Shown here one piece after another: positions 44,791 through 53,540 of a stretch of DNA of 64,000 nucleotides. Every line of letters begins with the position of its first letter. Positions within the stretch are counted from its first letter, which is position 1. The notes under the pieces were generated by a model, which did not search any database, was not told where the DNA came from, and saw nothing but the letters and a program-made list of their open reading frames with translations. Both the position numbers and the translations under genes were made by a program. Source of the stretch: Advenella mimigardefordensis DPN7 (lineage in GTDB: Bacteria > Pseudomonadota > Gammaproteobacteria > Burkholderiales > Burkholderiaceae_B); NCBI RefSeq assembly GCF_000521505.1, contig NZ_CP003915.1:3472001-3536000 (forward strand), written 5' to 3'.

Positions 44791-45066
44791 ACGCGATGCA
44801 TACGAGCGACCCTCAGGAGCGATACCGGGCCGATCATGTCCGGCAATTCAATCACACTTGTGAACCACGGGTAAGCAACGCCGCAACCGAATATGGTTTA
44901 TAAAGGAGCGTGAGCACTGCTATTGCGGCAGGTTGTGTAACCGTGTTGCCGTTGCAGTCACTTAGGATAAACATGATGAACGTTGCAAAACATAGGCTAA
45001 GCTGCTGCGTGCATGGTCCCTGTTCAGGCCAGCGTTTCAACTGTGACAAACAAATAGTAACAAGAC

Positions 45067-46209
45067 ATGAAAAAGTACGGCGTATTTGAATCTGGCGGCC
45101 TTAGATGGATCACACGGGCATGGATCACACGAACACTTGAAATTGTCGGTTTTGCGCTGATGATCGGCCTGGCTCCCGGCCCGACCCCGGCACAGGAGCA
45201 GGCTGCAGCGTCCAGAGCTGTGACGGTTGGTGTGTATGAAAGCCCGCCCTTTGTCACGCGGGAAAACGGACAATATACCGGTATGGCAATTGAGCTTTGG
45301 CAGTCACTGGAGAATAAGCTGCAACTGTCATCTACCTATAAAAGCTATCCTTCCTATCGCAAACTCATAGAAGCGGTTCGTGACGGCGAAATAGATGCTG
45401 CAGTAACAAACCTCACCATCACCAGGCAACGTGCGCAGTCCATTGCGTTCACCCAACCCTGGTATGACTCTGGTCTGAGAATCATGACGCCGAGCAAGGG
45501 ATCGGGCTCCTTTCAGAGCATACTGGAAGGGCTGTCTGACAGCGGTCACTTGACCACTTTTGCCTGGCTGCTGATCCTCGCCCTGTTTGCAACCGTCATC
45601 ATCACCCTGCTAGATCGCAGGCTGGACAGCGAATTCCCGCGCAGATGGCGCGAAGGACTGGCGGATAATTTTTTCCATACCATGTCGATCCTGACCACCG
45701 GCAAGACCACGCATAAAAACCTGTTTGGATGGATTGGCCGCATATGGTCGGCATTATGGATGGTGCTGGGCGTCGCAATCATTGCCTATGTCACGTCATC
45801 AATCACAAGCGTCATGACAACGACCTCGCTGACCAGTCAGATCCATTCCCTGTCCGATTTACCTGGCAAGACTGTGGGTGTACTGGGCGGCAGCGTGGGC
45901 GAAGACTATGTTCAGGAACGGGGCATTGAGACACGGGATTATGACTCGCTGGATGCGTCGGTCGAGGCACTGCTATCGGACGACGTTGACGCGCTGGTCG
46001 GTGATGCATCGGTTCTGGAATACTTCGCCCATTCTCAGCCGGGGCAACCCGTACGTCTGGTCGGAACGGTGTTTCATCCCGACAAATACGGATTTGGTTT
46101 TCCCCTGCAAAGCGATCTGTTACGGCCCGTCACCCTGGAGTTGCTTGGCATGCACGAGCGCGGCGACATACACAAGCTGCGCGTGAAGTACTTCGGCGAT
46201 ACACGTTAG
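45067..46209 (+). CDS. Ionotropic glutamate receptor-like protein (periplasmic binding domain with two-helix channel)
   Basis: 380 residues. A signal sequence precedes lobe 1 of an amino-acid binding domain (TVGVYESPPFVTRENGQYTGMAIELWQSL near 55-83; DAAVTNLTITRQRAQSIAFTQPW near 110). Helix 1 spans about 160-178, a re-entrant segment FFHTMSILTTGKTTHKN about 199-215 and helix 2 about 222-245, followed by lobe 2 (LSDLPGKTVGVLGGSVGED). This is the GluR0 order. The potassium filter TVGYGD of GluR0 is replaced by LTTGKTTH, so ion selectivity, or even channel function, is open. No operon partner. Confidence 0.78.
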   Translation: MKKYGVFESGGLRWITRAWITRTLEIVGFALMIGLAPGPTPAQEQAAASRAVTVGVYESPPFVTRENGQYTGMAIELWQSLENKLQLSSTYKSYPSYRKLIEAVRDGEIDAAVTNLTITRQRAQSIAFTQPWYDSGLRIMTPSKGSGSFQSILEGLSDSGHLTTFAWLLILALFATVIITLLDRRLDSEFPRRWREGLADNFFHTMSILTTGKTTHKNLFGWIGRIWSALWMVLGVAIIAYVTSSITSVMTTTSLTSQIHSLSDLPGKTVGVLGGSVGEDYVQERGIETRDYDSLDASVEALLSDDVDALVGDASVLEYFAHSQPGQPVRLVGTVFHPDKYGFGFPLQSDLLRPVTLELLGMHERGDIHKLRVKYFGDTR

Positions 46210-46269
46210 CCGGCAACCGGGTTAGTGTCACGGGCATGACACGGCCCAACAGCAAGCTGCCAGACTGTG

Positions 46270-46905
46270 TTATTCCGAATAAGCCTTGAATTCGCCTGAT
46301 TGTGTATCGCGAACAAACAGCACGCCGGTGGCGACACCAAAATAGGCACCATGCAGTTGCAACAAGCCTGCCTCAACGCGTTCGCGCACGGTTGGAAAGG
46401 TCATCAGATTGGCCAGACTGTATTCGACAACGGCCCACTCCAGTTGCCGGATCCAGCTCTGACGATCGTCTGTGGGCGGGCCCAGCCGCTCAACCACAGG
46501 CGCGATCTGCGACATCCATTTCCCAATGAAGTCGCGCTTGGATAATGGCGCAGCATTATTGGCAAAGGCCGCCACACCCCCGCAACTGGCATGCCCCAGC
46601 ACCACGATATGCTTAACCTGCAATGCATTGACGCCGAATTCGATGGCGGCACTGGTACCGTGATAGGAAGTCTCGACGTCAGTTTCACAGGGCGGAACCA
46701 GATTGGCAATATTGCGCACGACAAACATTTCGCCCGGCCCTGCATCAAAGATGGTCTCCGGAGCAACGCGGGAGTCGCCACAGCCGATCACCATGATTTC
46801 GGGGTGCTGACCGCTCTGGCCTAACTGTTCATAGCGCGCGCGCTCACGTTCGAGCCGGCCATGAAGAAAAGAGGCATAGCCATCGGTCAGTCGTTGGGGG
46901 AACAT
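46270..46905 (-). CDS. Beta-class carbonic anhydrase
   Basis: 211 residues. Zinc ligands C42, H105 and C108 with the D44-R46 pair (GCGDSR, GHASCGG) are all present. It interconverts CO2 and bicarbonate. No cyanase or transporter gene adjoins, so it is probably a housekeeping enzyme. It converges with the receptor-channel gene, with a GTGTCA/TGACAC stem at 46225-46242 between them. Confidence 0.93.
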   Translation of the reverse strand: MFPQRLTDGYASFLHGRLERERARYEQLGQSGQHPEIMVIGCGDSRVAPETIFDAGPGEMFVVRNIANLVPPCETDVETSYHGTSAAIEFGVNALQVKHIVVLGHASCGGVAAFANNAAPLSKRDFIGKWMSQIAPVVERLGPPTDDRQSWIRQLEWAVVEYSLANLMTFPTVRERVEAGLLQLHGAYFGVATGVLFVRDTQSGEFKAYSE

Positions 46906-47061
46906 AGTGGAATCCTGAATTGCAAAATTTTAGTCGTCACATTTTACTCTGAATTTTTTTTCGCTTCGGCCAGCGGGCACGCCTATAACGTATCCTGCGT
47001 CAAGTGGCCGACAATGGCCGTGAAAACCACCCGAAAAAGCACAAACTCACAAAAAAATAAC

Positions 47062-47089
47062 TTGACAGCGCGTCAATCGCCGTTATACT
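47062..47089 (+). promoter_or_regulatory. Sigma70-type promoter of the riboswitch-TerC unit
   Basis: TTGACA at 47062-47067 and TATACT at 47084-47089 are separated by 16 bp. Transcription would begin near 47096, right at the 5-prime edge of the riboswitch element. Confidence 0.7.
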
Positions 47090-47095
47090 TCCACT

Positions 47096-47280
47096 ATCAA
47101 GGGGAGTAGCTATATTCCGCCGCATCGTCATTACGGTTGTCATGCAGTTCGTTCCATGCAGACGCCCGGTGCCCGGGCAACATATCCATGTTGCAGCAAG
47201 ACCTTGCCACCAAGGGCAAGGTACATCCTCTGAATCATGATGGCCTGTGTCCTTGCGGATCAGGCCGTTTTGTTTTGTCT
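47096..47280 (+). promoter_or_regulatory. yybP-ykoY (manganese) riboswitch leader
   Basis: The leader starts CAAGGGGAGTAGC (47098-47110), the hallmark of the yybP-ykoY class, and later contains GCAAGACCTTGCC, its second conserved strand, inside an 8-bp hairpin ACCTTGCC/GGCAAGGT. A GCAACAT/ATGTTGC stem-loop comes between. CCTTG at 47251-47255 can pair back with CAAGG at 47098-47102, and the same bases lie in the loop of a competing hairpin GGCCTG/CAGGCC (47242-47266) followed by T-rich sequence, giving a plausible on/off switch. The class senses Mn2+ and precedes TerC/MntP genes, as here. Confidence 0.78.
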
Positions 47281-47389
47281 GACGCTACTCTCAATGACTT
47301 TGTGCGCCCTTTCGGATGCACGAATCAGGCAGCAGGCGCCCCGATCCGTTTCATTCCAACATTCAATTAAAACGGATTCATGGTGAATT

Positions 47390-48103
47390 ATGCTTGAATT
47401 TTTACAGACACTAAGCTGGGCCGCTGTATTTCAAATTATCCTGATTGATATTCTGCTGGGTGGCGACAATGCAGTTGTCATTGCGCTGGCCTGCCGCAAC
47501 CTGCCGAAAAAACAGCGCATGCAGGGTATTCTATGGGGCACGGCTGGTGCCATTATCCTGCGGGTCGCACTGATTGCGTTCGCACTCACGCTGCTGACCG
47601 TACCTTTCCTTAAAATTGTGGGTGCGCTGCTGCTGTTATGGATCGGGATCAAACTGCTGATTCCGGAAGAGGACGCACATGGCAATATCAAGGGCGGCAC
47701 GACGGTTTTCGCTGCATTCAAAACCATTCTTATTGCCGATTTTGTGATGAGCCTGGATAACGTGATTGCAATCGCCGGTGCCGCTCAGGGCGCAAATCCC
47801 GAGCACCAGATTGGTCTGGTTATCTTCGGTCTTGTCGTGAGTGTGCCCATCATCATCTGGGGCAGCACGCTTGTACTCAAACTGATCGACCGGTTCCCGA
47901 GTGTCGTCCTGTTTGGCGCCGCACTGCTGGGCTGGATTGCCGGTGGCATGCTGATTACAGATATCTTCATTGTGGAACGCTTCGGTGAGCCTACCACCAT
48001 GATGAAACTGACGGCCGAAATCATCGGTGCCCTGCTGATCGTTGTGGTGGGACGCACGCTCGCACAGCGTAAAAAATCCGCTGCCCTGAGCAACAACACT
48101 TAA
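47390..48103 (+). CDS. TerC-family membrane protein (Mn2+ exporter-like, YjbE/YkoY type)
   Basis: 237 residues, about seven membrane helices. TerC markers GGDNAVVIALACRNLP near 23-38 and MSLDNVIAIAGAAQG near 119-133 carry the acidic residues that bind metal; GIKLLIPEE lies between. Family members export or load manganese. A Mn riboswitch in the leader and a strong terminator after the gene show a one-gene transcription unit controlled by metal. Confidence 0.9.
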   Translation: MLEFLQTLSWAAVFQIILIDILLGGDNAVVIALACRNLPKKQRMQGILWGTAGAIILRVALIAFALTLLTVPFLKIVGALLLLWIGIKLLIPEEDAHGNIKGGTTVFAAFKTILIADFVMSLDNVIAIAGAAQGANPEHQIGLVIFGLVVSVPIIIWGSTLVLKLIDRFPSVVLFGAALLGWIAGGMLITDIFIVERFGEPTTMMKLTAEIIGALLIVVVGRTLAQRKKSAALSNNT

Positions 48104-48209
48104 GGGCACCGGATGCCCGCAGCGGCCTGGCTGCTGTGGGCATGCCGCACTACAGAACAACATAAAGGAACCATGCCGGAACACCGGGCCGCCACAGGCG
48201 ACTGCCCGG

Positions 48210-48374
48210 TCAGCAACAAACATCACGGCACCTTTTGACAATGACATATGCCTTAACGCATATGTCATTTTTTTGCCTGCAACCTTTGCGGGCAGCGACG
48301 CCCTTCCTGGTTGCCGCCAATCCCTGATAGGCTTCTGGCGACAGGCGCCAATACGGCATGCGAAGGATACTCAT
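48210..48374 (-). pseudogene. Possible remnant of a carboxymuconolactone decarboxylase/AhpD-like gene
   Basis: An ATG at 48374 with CCGGAG upstream opens a 54-codon reading beginning MSILRMPYWRLSPEAYQGL, which resembles the N-terminus of CMD/AhpD-family proteins. After about 25 residues the similarity stops and the frame runs through the terminator of the TerC gene in antisense. If real, it is a truncated gene. The similarity is from memory and short. Confidence 0.3.
48240..48274 (+). terminator. Rho-independent terminator of the TerC gene
   Basis: A 12-bp perfect stem AATGACATATGC / GCATATGTCATT with a 6-nt loop is followed by a T-run. This is the clearest intrinsic terminator in the window. 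The rest of the 639-bp gap up to 48742 holds only the possible gene remnant and AT-rich spacer. Confidence 0.9.
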
Positions 48375-48742
48375 ATAAACATCTCCGGTTAAAAATAAAC
48401 TGAACCGGCTGCCACAACAATACATCACAGAACACGGATTCGCACTTTTTTGTCCGGGTCGCCAGATCACGGAATCGATATTAGCGAGCCAGTGGCTTTG
48501 CGTACAGGGGCAGGAAACCGCCAATTATATGGTCCACATTTCATAAAAAACACGTCATTTTTTTGTCATTTATGCCTTTGGTTGCATATTCACTTGAAAG
48601 CATATATCATACCCACCTTAAAGATGCAGAACAGATTCCACATTTGACCAAGTGCCATGCATTGCGGTCCATATGATCAGCCTGGTTGCTCGGGCATGTT
48701 CGCATTCCAATTTACGCTTTTCATTTTTGCAGAAGCCAGATC

Positions 48743-49129
48743 ATGCCAAAAAAATCCAGTAAAGAGACAACGCCCCGAATTGATCGGGGTGCCGATAAAC
48801 CCCAGAAACGCACTCGGTCCGCGTCCGGTCAGGTGGTGAAAGTGGCCACGCTCAAAGAACTGCGCAAAGCCACCGGACACACCCAGGAAGACCTGGCCAT
48901 TGCACTGGACATTGGCCAGGGCACCATCTCGCGCATAGAAAAGCGCAGCGACATGCTGGTCTCTACTTTGCAGCACTACATCGAAAGCCTGGGTGGCACG
49001 TTGCAAATCGTCGCTGCATTTACCGATCGTCCATCCATTGTGGTGGAGCGCCTGGGCAAAAAAATTCCGCCTCATCAAAAAAACACTTCTATGAGTTCTT
49101 CACAAGTAATGACATCTGTTGACACCTGA
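48743..49129 (+). CDS. XRE-family helix-turn-helix protein
   Basis: 128 residues from the ATG at 48743. A basic N-terminal tail (1-35) precedes an HTH_3 domain (TLKELRKATGHTQEDLAIALDIGQGTISRIEKRSD, about 39-73) and a short YIESLGGTLQIVA segment seen in HigA/antitoxin-like regulators. No toxin gene sits beside it. It ends 6 bp before the decarboxylase gene, so it may be cotranscribed with and regulate the polyamine genes. Confidence 0.8.
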   Translation: MPKKSSKETTPRIDRGADKPQKRTRSASGQVVKVATLKELRKATGHTQEDLAIALDIGQGTISRIEKRSDMLVSTLQHYIESLGGTLQIVAAFTDRPSIVVERLGKKIPPHQKNTSMSSSQVMTSVDT

Positions 49130-49135
49130 TACACC

Positions 49136-50239
49136 ATGCAAATGCCTTCTACTCCTTACTACCTGATCGACAAATCTGCGCTATTGCGCAACCTGCAAGT
49201 GATCGATTACATCCGCCAGCATTCGGGCGCCAAAGTATTACTGGCGCTCAAGTGCTTTGCGACCTGGTCGGTTTTTGATCTGATGCGCCAGTATATGGAC
49301 GGCACCACCTCTTCGTCCCTGTATGAAGTCAAGCTCGGATTTCAGAAATTCGGCGGCGAGACGCATGCATACAGCGTCGCCTTCGCCGATCACGAGATCG
49401 ATGAAGTCGTGGCCAATTGCGACAAAATCATTTTCAACTCTATCAGCCAGCTCACGCGCTTTGCCACTGCCGCCGGTGATAAACCGGTAGGCCTGCGCCT
49501 GAACCCCGGTATCAGTTGTGCCGGCTTTGATCTGGCCGACCCCGCCCGCCAGTACAGCAGACTGGGCGAGAGCGACCCGGCCCGGATTCTATCGGTGCTG
49601 GACAAAATTGACGGCGTCATGATTCATAACAACTGTGAAAACAGCGATTTCGCCCGCTTTGATCAGTTGCTTACCCAGGTTGAAAAAGACTATGCCGCCA
49701 TCCTGCCGCAGCTTAAGTGGGTCAGCCTGGGTGGTGGCATCAGCTTTACTGCCCAGGACTATCCGCTGGATGCGTTCTGCGAGCGCCTGCGACGCTTTGC
49801 CCAGCAATATAACGTCCAGGTGTATCTGGAACCCGGAGAGGCTGCGGTGCGCCACAGCACGACGCTACAGGTCAGCGTTCTGGACATTGTGGTGAACGAG
49901 AAGCAACTGGCCATCGTAGACAGTTCTACCGAAGCCCATATGCTGGACTTACTGATTTACCGTGAAACCGCACCGGTAGGTAACGACACGGGCGACCACA
50001 CTTATATGATTTGCGGCAAAACCTGTCTTGCGGGAGACATTTTTGGCGAAGGCCGATTTGACCAGCCGCTGCAGGTGGGCGACCGCATTGCCATTGGCGA
50101 TGCAGGTGGCTACACCATGGTCAAGAAAAACTGGTTCAACGGCATTCATATGCCGTCCATCGCCGTCAAAGACGAAGACGGCTCCGTGCGCGTCGTGCGC
50201 GACTTTTCCTTTGACGATTACGTCAACAGCCTGTCTTAA
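49136..50239 (+). CDS. nspC: Carboxynorspermidine/carboxyspermidine decarboxylase
   Basis: 367 residues, PLP-dependent fold III (alanine racemase-like barrel). The PLP lysine is K39 in LLALKCFATWSVF; other family marks are TTSSSLYEVKLG near 58-70, MIHNNCENSDF near 160-170, and GKTCLAGDIFGEG near 298-310 with the active-site Cys at the dimer interface. It removes CO2 from carboxyspermidine to give spermidine. Paired with the dehydrogenase downstream (40-bp gap), it forms the aspartate-semialdehyde route to spermidine that does not need S-adenosylmethionine decarboxylase. Confidence 0.92.
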   Translation: MQMPSTPYYLIDKSALLRNLQVIDYIRQHSGAKVLLALKCFATWSVFDLMRQYMDGTTSSSLYEVKLGFQKFGGETHAYSVAFADHEIDEVVANCDKIIFNSISQLTRFATAAGDKPVGLRLNPGISCAGFDLADPARQYSRLGESDPARILSVLDKIDGVMIHNNCENSDFARFDQLLTQVEKDYAAILPQLKWVSLGGGISFTAQDYPLDAFCERLRRFAQQYNVQVYLEPGEAAVRHSTTLQVSVLDIVVNEKQLAIVDSSTEAHMLDLLIYRETAPVGNDTGDHTYMICGKTCLAGDIFGEGRFDQPLQVGDRIAIGDAGGYTMVKKNWFNGIHMPSIAVKDEDGSVRVVRDFSFDDYVNSLS

Positions 50240-50279
50240 GACATCGGCTGCTTATATTTAACATTTGGGGGATTATCCA

Positions 50280-51641
50280 ATGAAACGCAACGTTCTGATC
50301 ATCGGCGCCGGCGGCGTCGCCCACGTAGCAGCACATAAATGCGCACAGAACAATATTTTGCTTGGTGACATACATATTGCATCACGCACCCTGGCCAAAT
50401 GCGAAGCCATTATCGCATCCATCAAAGAGAAAGGCAGCAAGCACGGCCCCGGCCGCCTGCAGGCACATGCCCTGGATGCGCTCGACATCGAAGCCACCAA
50501 AACGCTGATCCGGGAAACCGGCAGCCAGATCATCATTAACGTCGGCTCGCCCTTTCTGAACATGTCTGTCATGACAGCATGCATTGAAACCGGCGCAGCC
50601 TATCTGGATACCGCTATTCACGAGGACCCGGACAAGGTTTGCGAACCACCACCCTGGTACGGTAATCATGAATGGAAACGACGCGATGACTGCAAAAAAG
50701 CCGGTGTGACCGCCCTGCTCGGCGTTGGGTTCGACCCCGGCGTGGTCAATGCCTATGGCCGTTTTGCTGTGGATACCTATTTTGATCAGGTTGACGCCAT
50801 TGATATCATCGACATCAATGCCGGCAGCCATGGCCGTTACTTCGCTACCAACTTCGACCCGGAAATCAACTTCCGCGAATTCACCTCAACCGTCTGGTCA
50901 TGGGAAAACAACCGCTGGAAATCCAGCAAAATGTTTGAACATCGCCAACAGTGGGACATGCCCGTGGTTGGCAATCACACCACGTATCTAACCGGACATG
51001 ACGAGTTGCACTCCATGTCGAAAAACCTGGGCGTGCCCAATATCCGCTTCTGGATGGGTTTTGGCGATCATTACATCAATGTATTCAACGTCCTGAACAG
51101 CCTGGGCCTGTTGTCTGAAAAACCCGTTCGTACCGCAGAGGGTGATGAAATCGTACCGCTTAAAGTGGTTAAAGCTGTGCTGCCCGACCCTGCGTCACTG
51201 GCTAAGGGATACACCGGCAAAACCTGCATCGGCGACCTGGTAAAGGGCACGAAAAATGGCATCGCGCAGGAAGTCCTGATCTATAACATTTGTGATCATG
51301 AAGAAAGTTACGAGGAAGTAGGCAGCCAGGCCATCTCGTACACTGCCGGCGTGCCGGTTGTGGCAGCAGCCATGCTGATTGCCGATGGCATCTGGGATGT
51401 GGGGCATATGGTCAACGTCGAAGAACTGGATCCTGCTCCGTTTATCGAGCAAATGAATAAGATGGGACTGGTTACACGTGTACGCGATGCCAAAGGTGAT
51501 CGTGTGCTGGAACCACAAAGGGAGCTGTTGATGAATGCGCCGGTAGAAGAACTAGAAGACACGGCGACATACGAGTACTTTGCCCATGACCAGGCTCTAC
51601 TTACAAAAGGCCAGCCATCCCGGCAACATGACATGAGGTAA
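50280..51641 (+). CDS. Carboxynorspermidine/carboxyspermidine dehydrogenase (saccharopine dehydrogenase family)
   Basis: 453 residues from the ATG at 50280, behind a TTGGGGGA site. Nucleotide-binding VLIIGAGGVAHVAAHKCA (4-21); then HASRTL-like SRTLAKCEAI, NVGSPFLNMSVM and GFDPGVVNAYGRFA segments of the Lys9/CASDH type. It condenses putrescine with aspartate semialdehyde reductively using NADPH. Order decarboxylase-dehydrogenase is the reverse of that in Vibrio as I recall it. About 450 residues instead of the near 400 of other CASDH is on the long side. Confidence 0.88.
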   Translation: MKRNVLIIGAGGVAHVAAHKCAQNNILLGDIHIASRTLAKCEAIIASIKEKGSKHGPGRLQAHALDALDIEATKTLIRETGSQIIINVGSPFLNMSVMTACIETGAAYLDTAIHEDPDKVCEPPPWYGNHEWKRRDDCKKAGVTALLGVGFDPGVVNAYGRFAVDTYFDQVDAIDIIDINAGSHGRYFATNFDPEINFREFTSTVWSWENNRWKSSKMFEHRQQWDMPVVGNHTTYLTGHDELHSMSKNLGVPNIRFWMGFGDHYINVFNVLNSLGLLSEKPVRTAEGDEIVPLKVVKAVLPDPASLAKGYTGKTCIGDLVKGTKNGIAQEVLIYNICDHEESYEEVGSQAISYTAGVPVVAAAMLIADGIWDVGHMVNVEELDPAPFIEQMNKMGLVTRVRDAKGDRVLEPQRELLMNAPVEELEDTATYEYFAHDQALLTKGQPSRQHDMR

Positions 51642-51780
51642 TATGACGGCAGAACAGCAGCGCACTGGCAGCGGGCTGTTCGCCCAATTGCTTATTGCAA
51701 ACAGTGTAACAGGCCACCCCTGCCTGGCTCGCCAGAGTCAGGGTTGGCACCCACCTGCCACGACACCACCTGCCGTTCGC

Positions 51781-51969
51781 TTACCGCTCTATTTCGGCCT
51801 TCAGCGCTTCGTATTCACAGGGATCCGACTGCTGCAACAGCGCCAGATATTGTTCTATAGACGCCAGTTCCTTTTGCGCCGACTCCAGATACCCGCCCTG
51901 CTTCAGCCGTTTGTAGATATCAATCTGATTTCTCAGTGCTTCGCGATCGAATGATATTTCCACGTTCAC
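51781..51969 (-). CDS. Small conserved-looking protein, unknown function
   Basis: 62 residues from a GTG at 51969, which has GGGAG 5-9 nt upstream; an in-frame ATG lies at 52005 without a site. The sequence is charged and helical (IDIYKRLKQGGYLESAQKEL, then IEQYLALLQQ) and could form a short coiled coil. I do not recognise it. It stands alone between the polyamine operon and the deacetylase gene. Confidence 0.5.
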   Translation of the reverse strand: MNVEISFDREALRNQIDIYKRLKQGGYLESAQKELASIEQYLALLQQSDPCEYEALKAEIER

Positions 51970-52005
51970 GAGGTTACTCCCACCAACTCTGTTGAACTTG
52001 AGCAC

Positions 52006-52353
52006 AAAGTCTATTACGCAGACAAGTCACATTTATGAAAAAAATAATGCTTCGCATGATGCCAGACAACTTGCCGCAATAAATAGATGCTCTGTACGCA
52101 AAAAAAGTATAAATCAACAGCAATGGCAAGCCAGGCCACGCCAGTCATAGCGGAAAAATCCGGTTATTGAATCTGTCATTATCATTTTGGAAAGATGCGC
52201 TGCGGTGCGATTTTCTTTTACCGAAAATTCGATTCCAGGCAGCGCAAGCGCCCGTGAGCACGGACATCGGGATCTTCGGCAACTACGATAGCCGCTGAGT
52301 GTTACCTGACCGCCCGGAGCCACTTCTACAGCAAACCCCACAGGCCTACACAA
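52006..52353. other. Intergenic stretch without supported gene
   Basis: I see no gene here that I can defend. A 79-codon reading on the minus strand directly behind the deacetylase has no ribosome site and no recognisable family. The first half is AT-rich and may carry the promoter of the small gene to its left. Confidence 0.4.
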
Positions 52354-53286
52354 TTACCTTATCTGCCACGGATGCGCTTGCACCCAATGACGCGCAATCG
52401 CCTCACGGGTGGTAATCCACACAAGATCATGCTGCTGCACATAATCAAGAAACCGCTGCAGGGCGGCAAAGCGCCCTGGCCGGCCGATGATGCGGCAATG
52501 CAAGCCTACCGACATCATTTTGGGCGTCTCCTGCCCTTCTGCATACAGCACATCGAAAGCGTCTTTGAGATAGTTGAAAAACTGCTCGCCGCTATTGAAC
52601 CCTTGCGGCGAAGCGAAGCGCATGTCATTCGTATCCAGGGTGTAGGGAATGATCAAATGCGGTTTCCTTTGATTGTTCCCCATATCCACTTCTGTCCAGA
52701 ACGGTAAGTCATCGCCATAATAATCCGAGTCATACAGAAAACCGCCCTCCTGCGCGAGCAGCCGACGGGTATTGGGGCTGTCGCGGCCGGTGTACCAGCC
52801 TTCGGGATGGCGGCCCAGCAAGGCTGACACGACCTCGATGCACTGGCGCATGTGTTCACGCTCGATGTGCTCGGGCACATCCTGATAATGTATCCAGCGA
52901 TAGCCATGACAGGCCACCTCATGTCCCAGCTCCACAAACGCACGTGCGACGTCCGGATTGCGCTCCAGCGCCATGCCCACCGCGAAGATGGTCAGCGGCA
53001 GGCCACGTCGTTCAAACTCGCGCAGAATACGCCACACCCCCACGCGAGCGCCATACTCGTAGATGGACTCCATAGAAAGATGACGGTCTGCATAAGCCGC
53101 GGCGCCAATGATTTCCGACAGAAACTGTTCGGAGCCGGCATCGCCATGCAGTACGGAGTTTTCACCCCCTTCTTCGTAATTCAGGACAAACTGCAAGGCA
53201 ATGCGCGCCTTGCCCGGCCAGTTCGCCTGGGGCGGGTTACGGCCATAGCCGACCAAATCACGGGGATACGAAGGAGATGAAGTCAT
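52354..53286 (-). CDS. puuE: Polysaccharide-deacetylase-fold allantoinase-like protein (PuuE type)
   Basis: 310 residues from the ATG at 53286 (GGAAAT 7 nt upstream). Sequence is that of the PuuE group: YPRDLVGYGRNPPQANWPG near 5-23, VLNYEEGGE near 33, YEYGARVGVWRILREFERRG near 73-92, VACHGYRWIHYQ near 122 and TGRDSPNTRRLL near 160. PuuE hydrolyses allantoin to allantoate without the usual metal amidohydrolase fold. No other purine-catabolism gene is in the window, so a related cyclic amide is also possible. Divergent from the seven-gene operon at 53541. Confidence 0.82.
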   Translation of the reverse strand: MTSSPSYPRDLVGYGRNPPQANWPGKARIALQFVLNYEEGGENSVLHGDAGSEQFLSEIIGAAAYADRHLSMESIYEYGARVGVWRILREFERRGLPLTIFAVGMALERNPDVARAFVELGHEVACHGYRWIHYQDVPEHIEREHMRQCIEVVSALLGRHPEGWYTGRDSPNTRRLLAQEGGFLYDSDYYGDDLPFWTEVDMGNNQRKPHLIIPYTLDTNDMRFASPQGFNSGEQFFNYLKDAFDVLYAEGQETPKMMSVGLHCRIIGRPGRFAALQRFLDYVQQHDLVWITTREAIARHWVQAHPWQIR

Positions 53287-53540
53287 GAGTAAATTTCCAA
53301 AGAAAAAAAGGCACTGCAAACAGGCTCACGTCACCAGTACGACCGCCATTGTAGTAGCGATACAGTGTGTAGGGTTAACGGGCTTGGATAAAGCCCGATG
53401 TCAGAAAAAAAACCCAGGTTGGACATATCAGCCGACATTAAGCTTGCAAAAAAGCAGAACGCTCCGTTGATTTCTTTTCATAGCTGCGACAAGCCAGTCT
53501 CCTAAGATACCTGAAAACAGATTTGATCAGGAGACAGTCA

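Noticed and set aside
51643..51954. 103-codon plus-strand frame after the polyamine operon
   Set aside because: Overlaps the small minus-strand gene, and its composition looks non-coding.
52114..52353. 79-codon minus-strand frame directly behind the deacetylase
   Set aside because: No ribosome site and no recognisable family; could be a decayed gene but I cannot support it.
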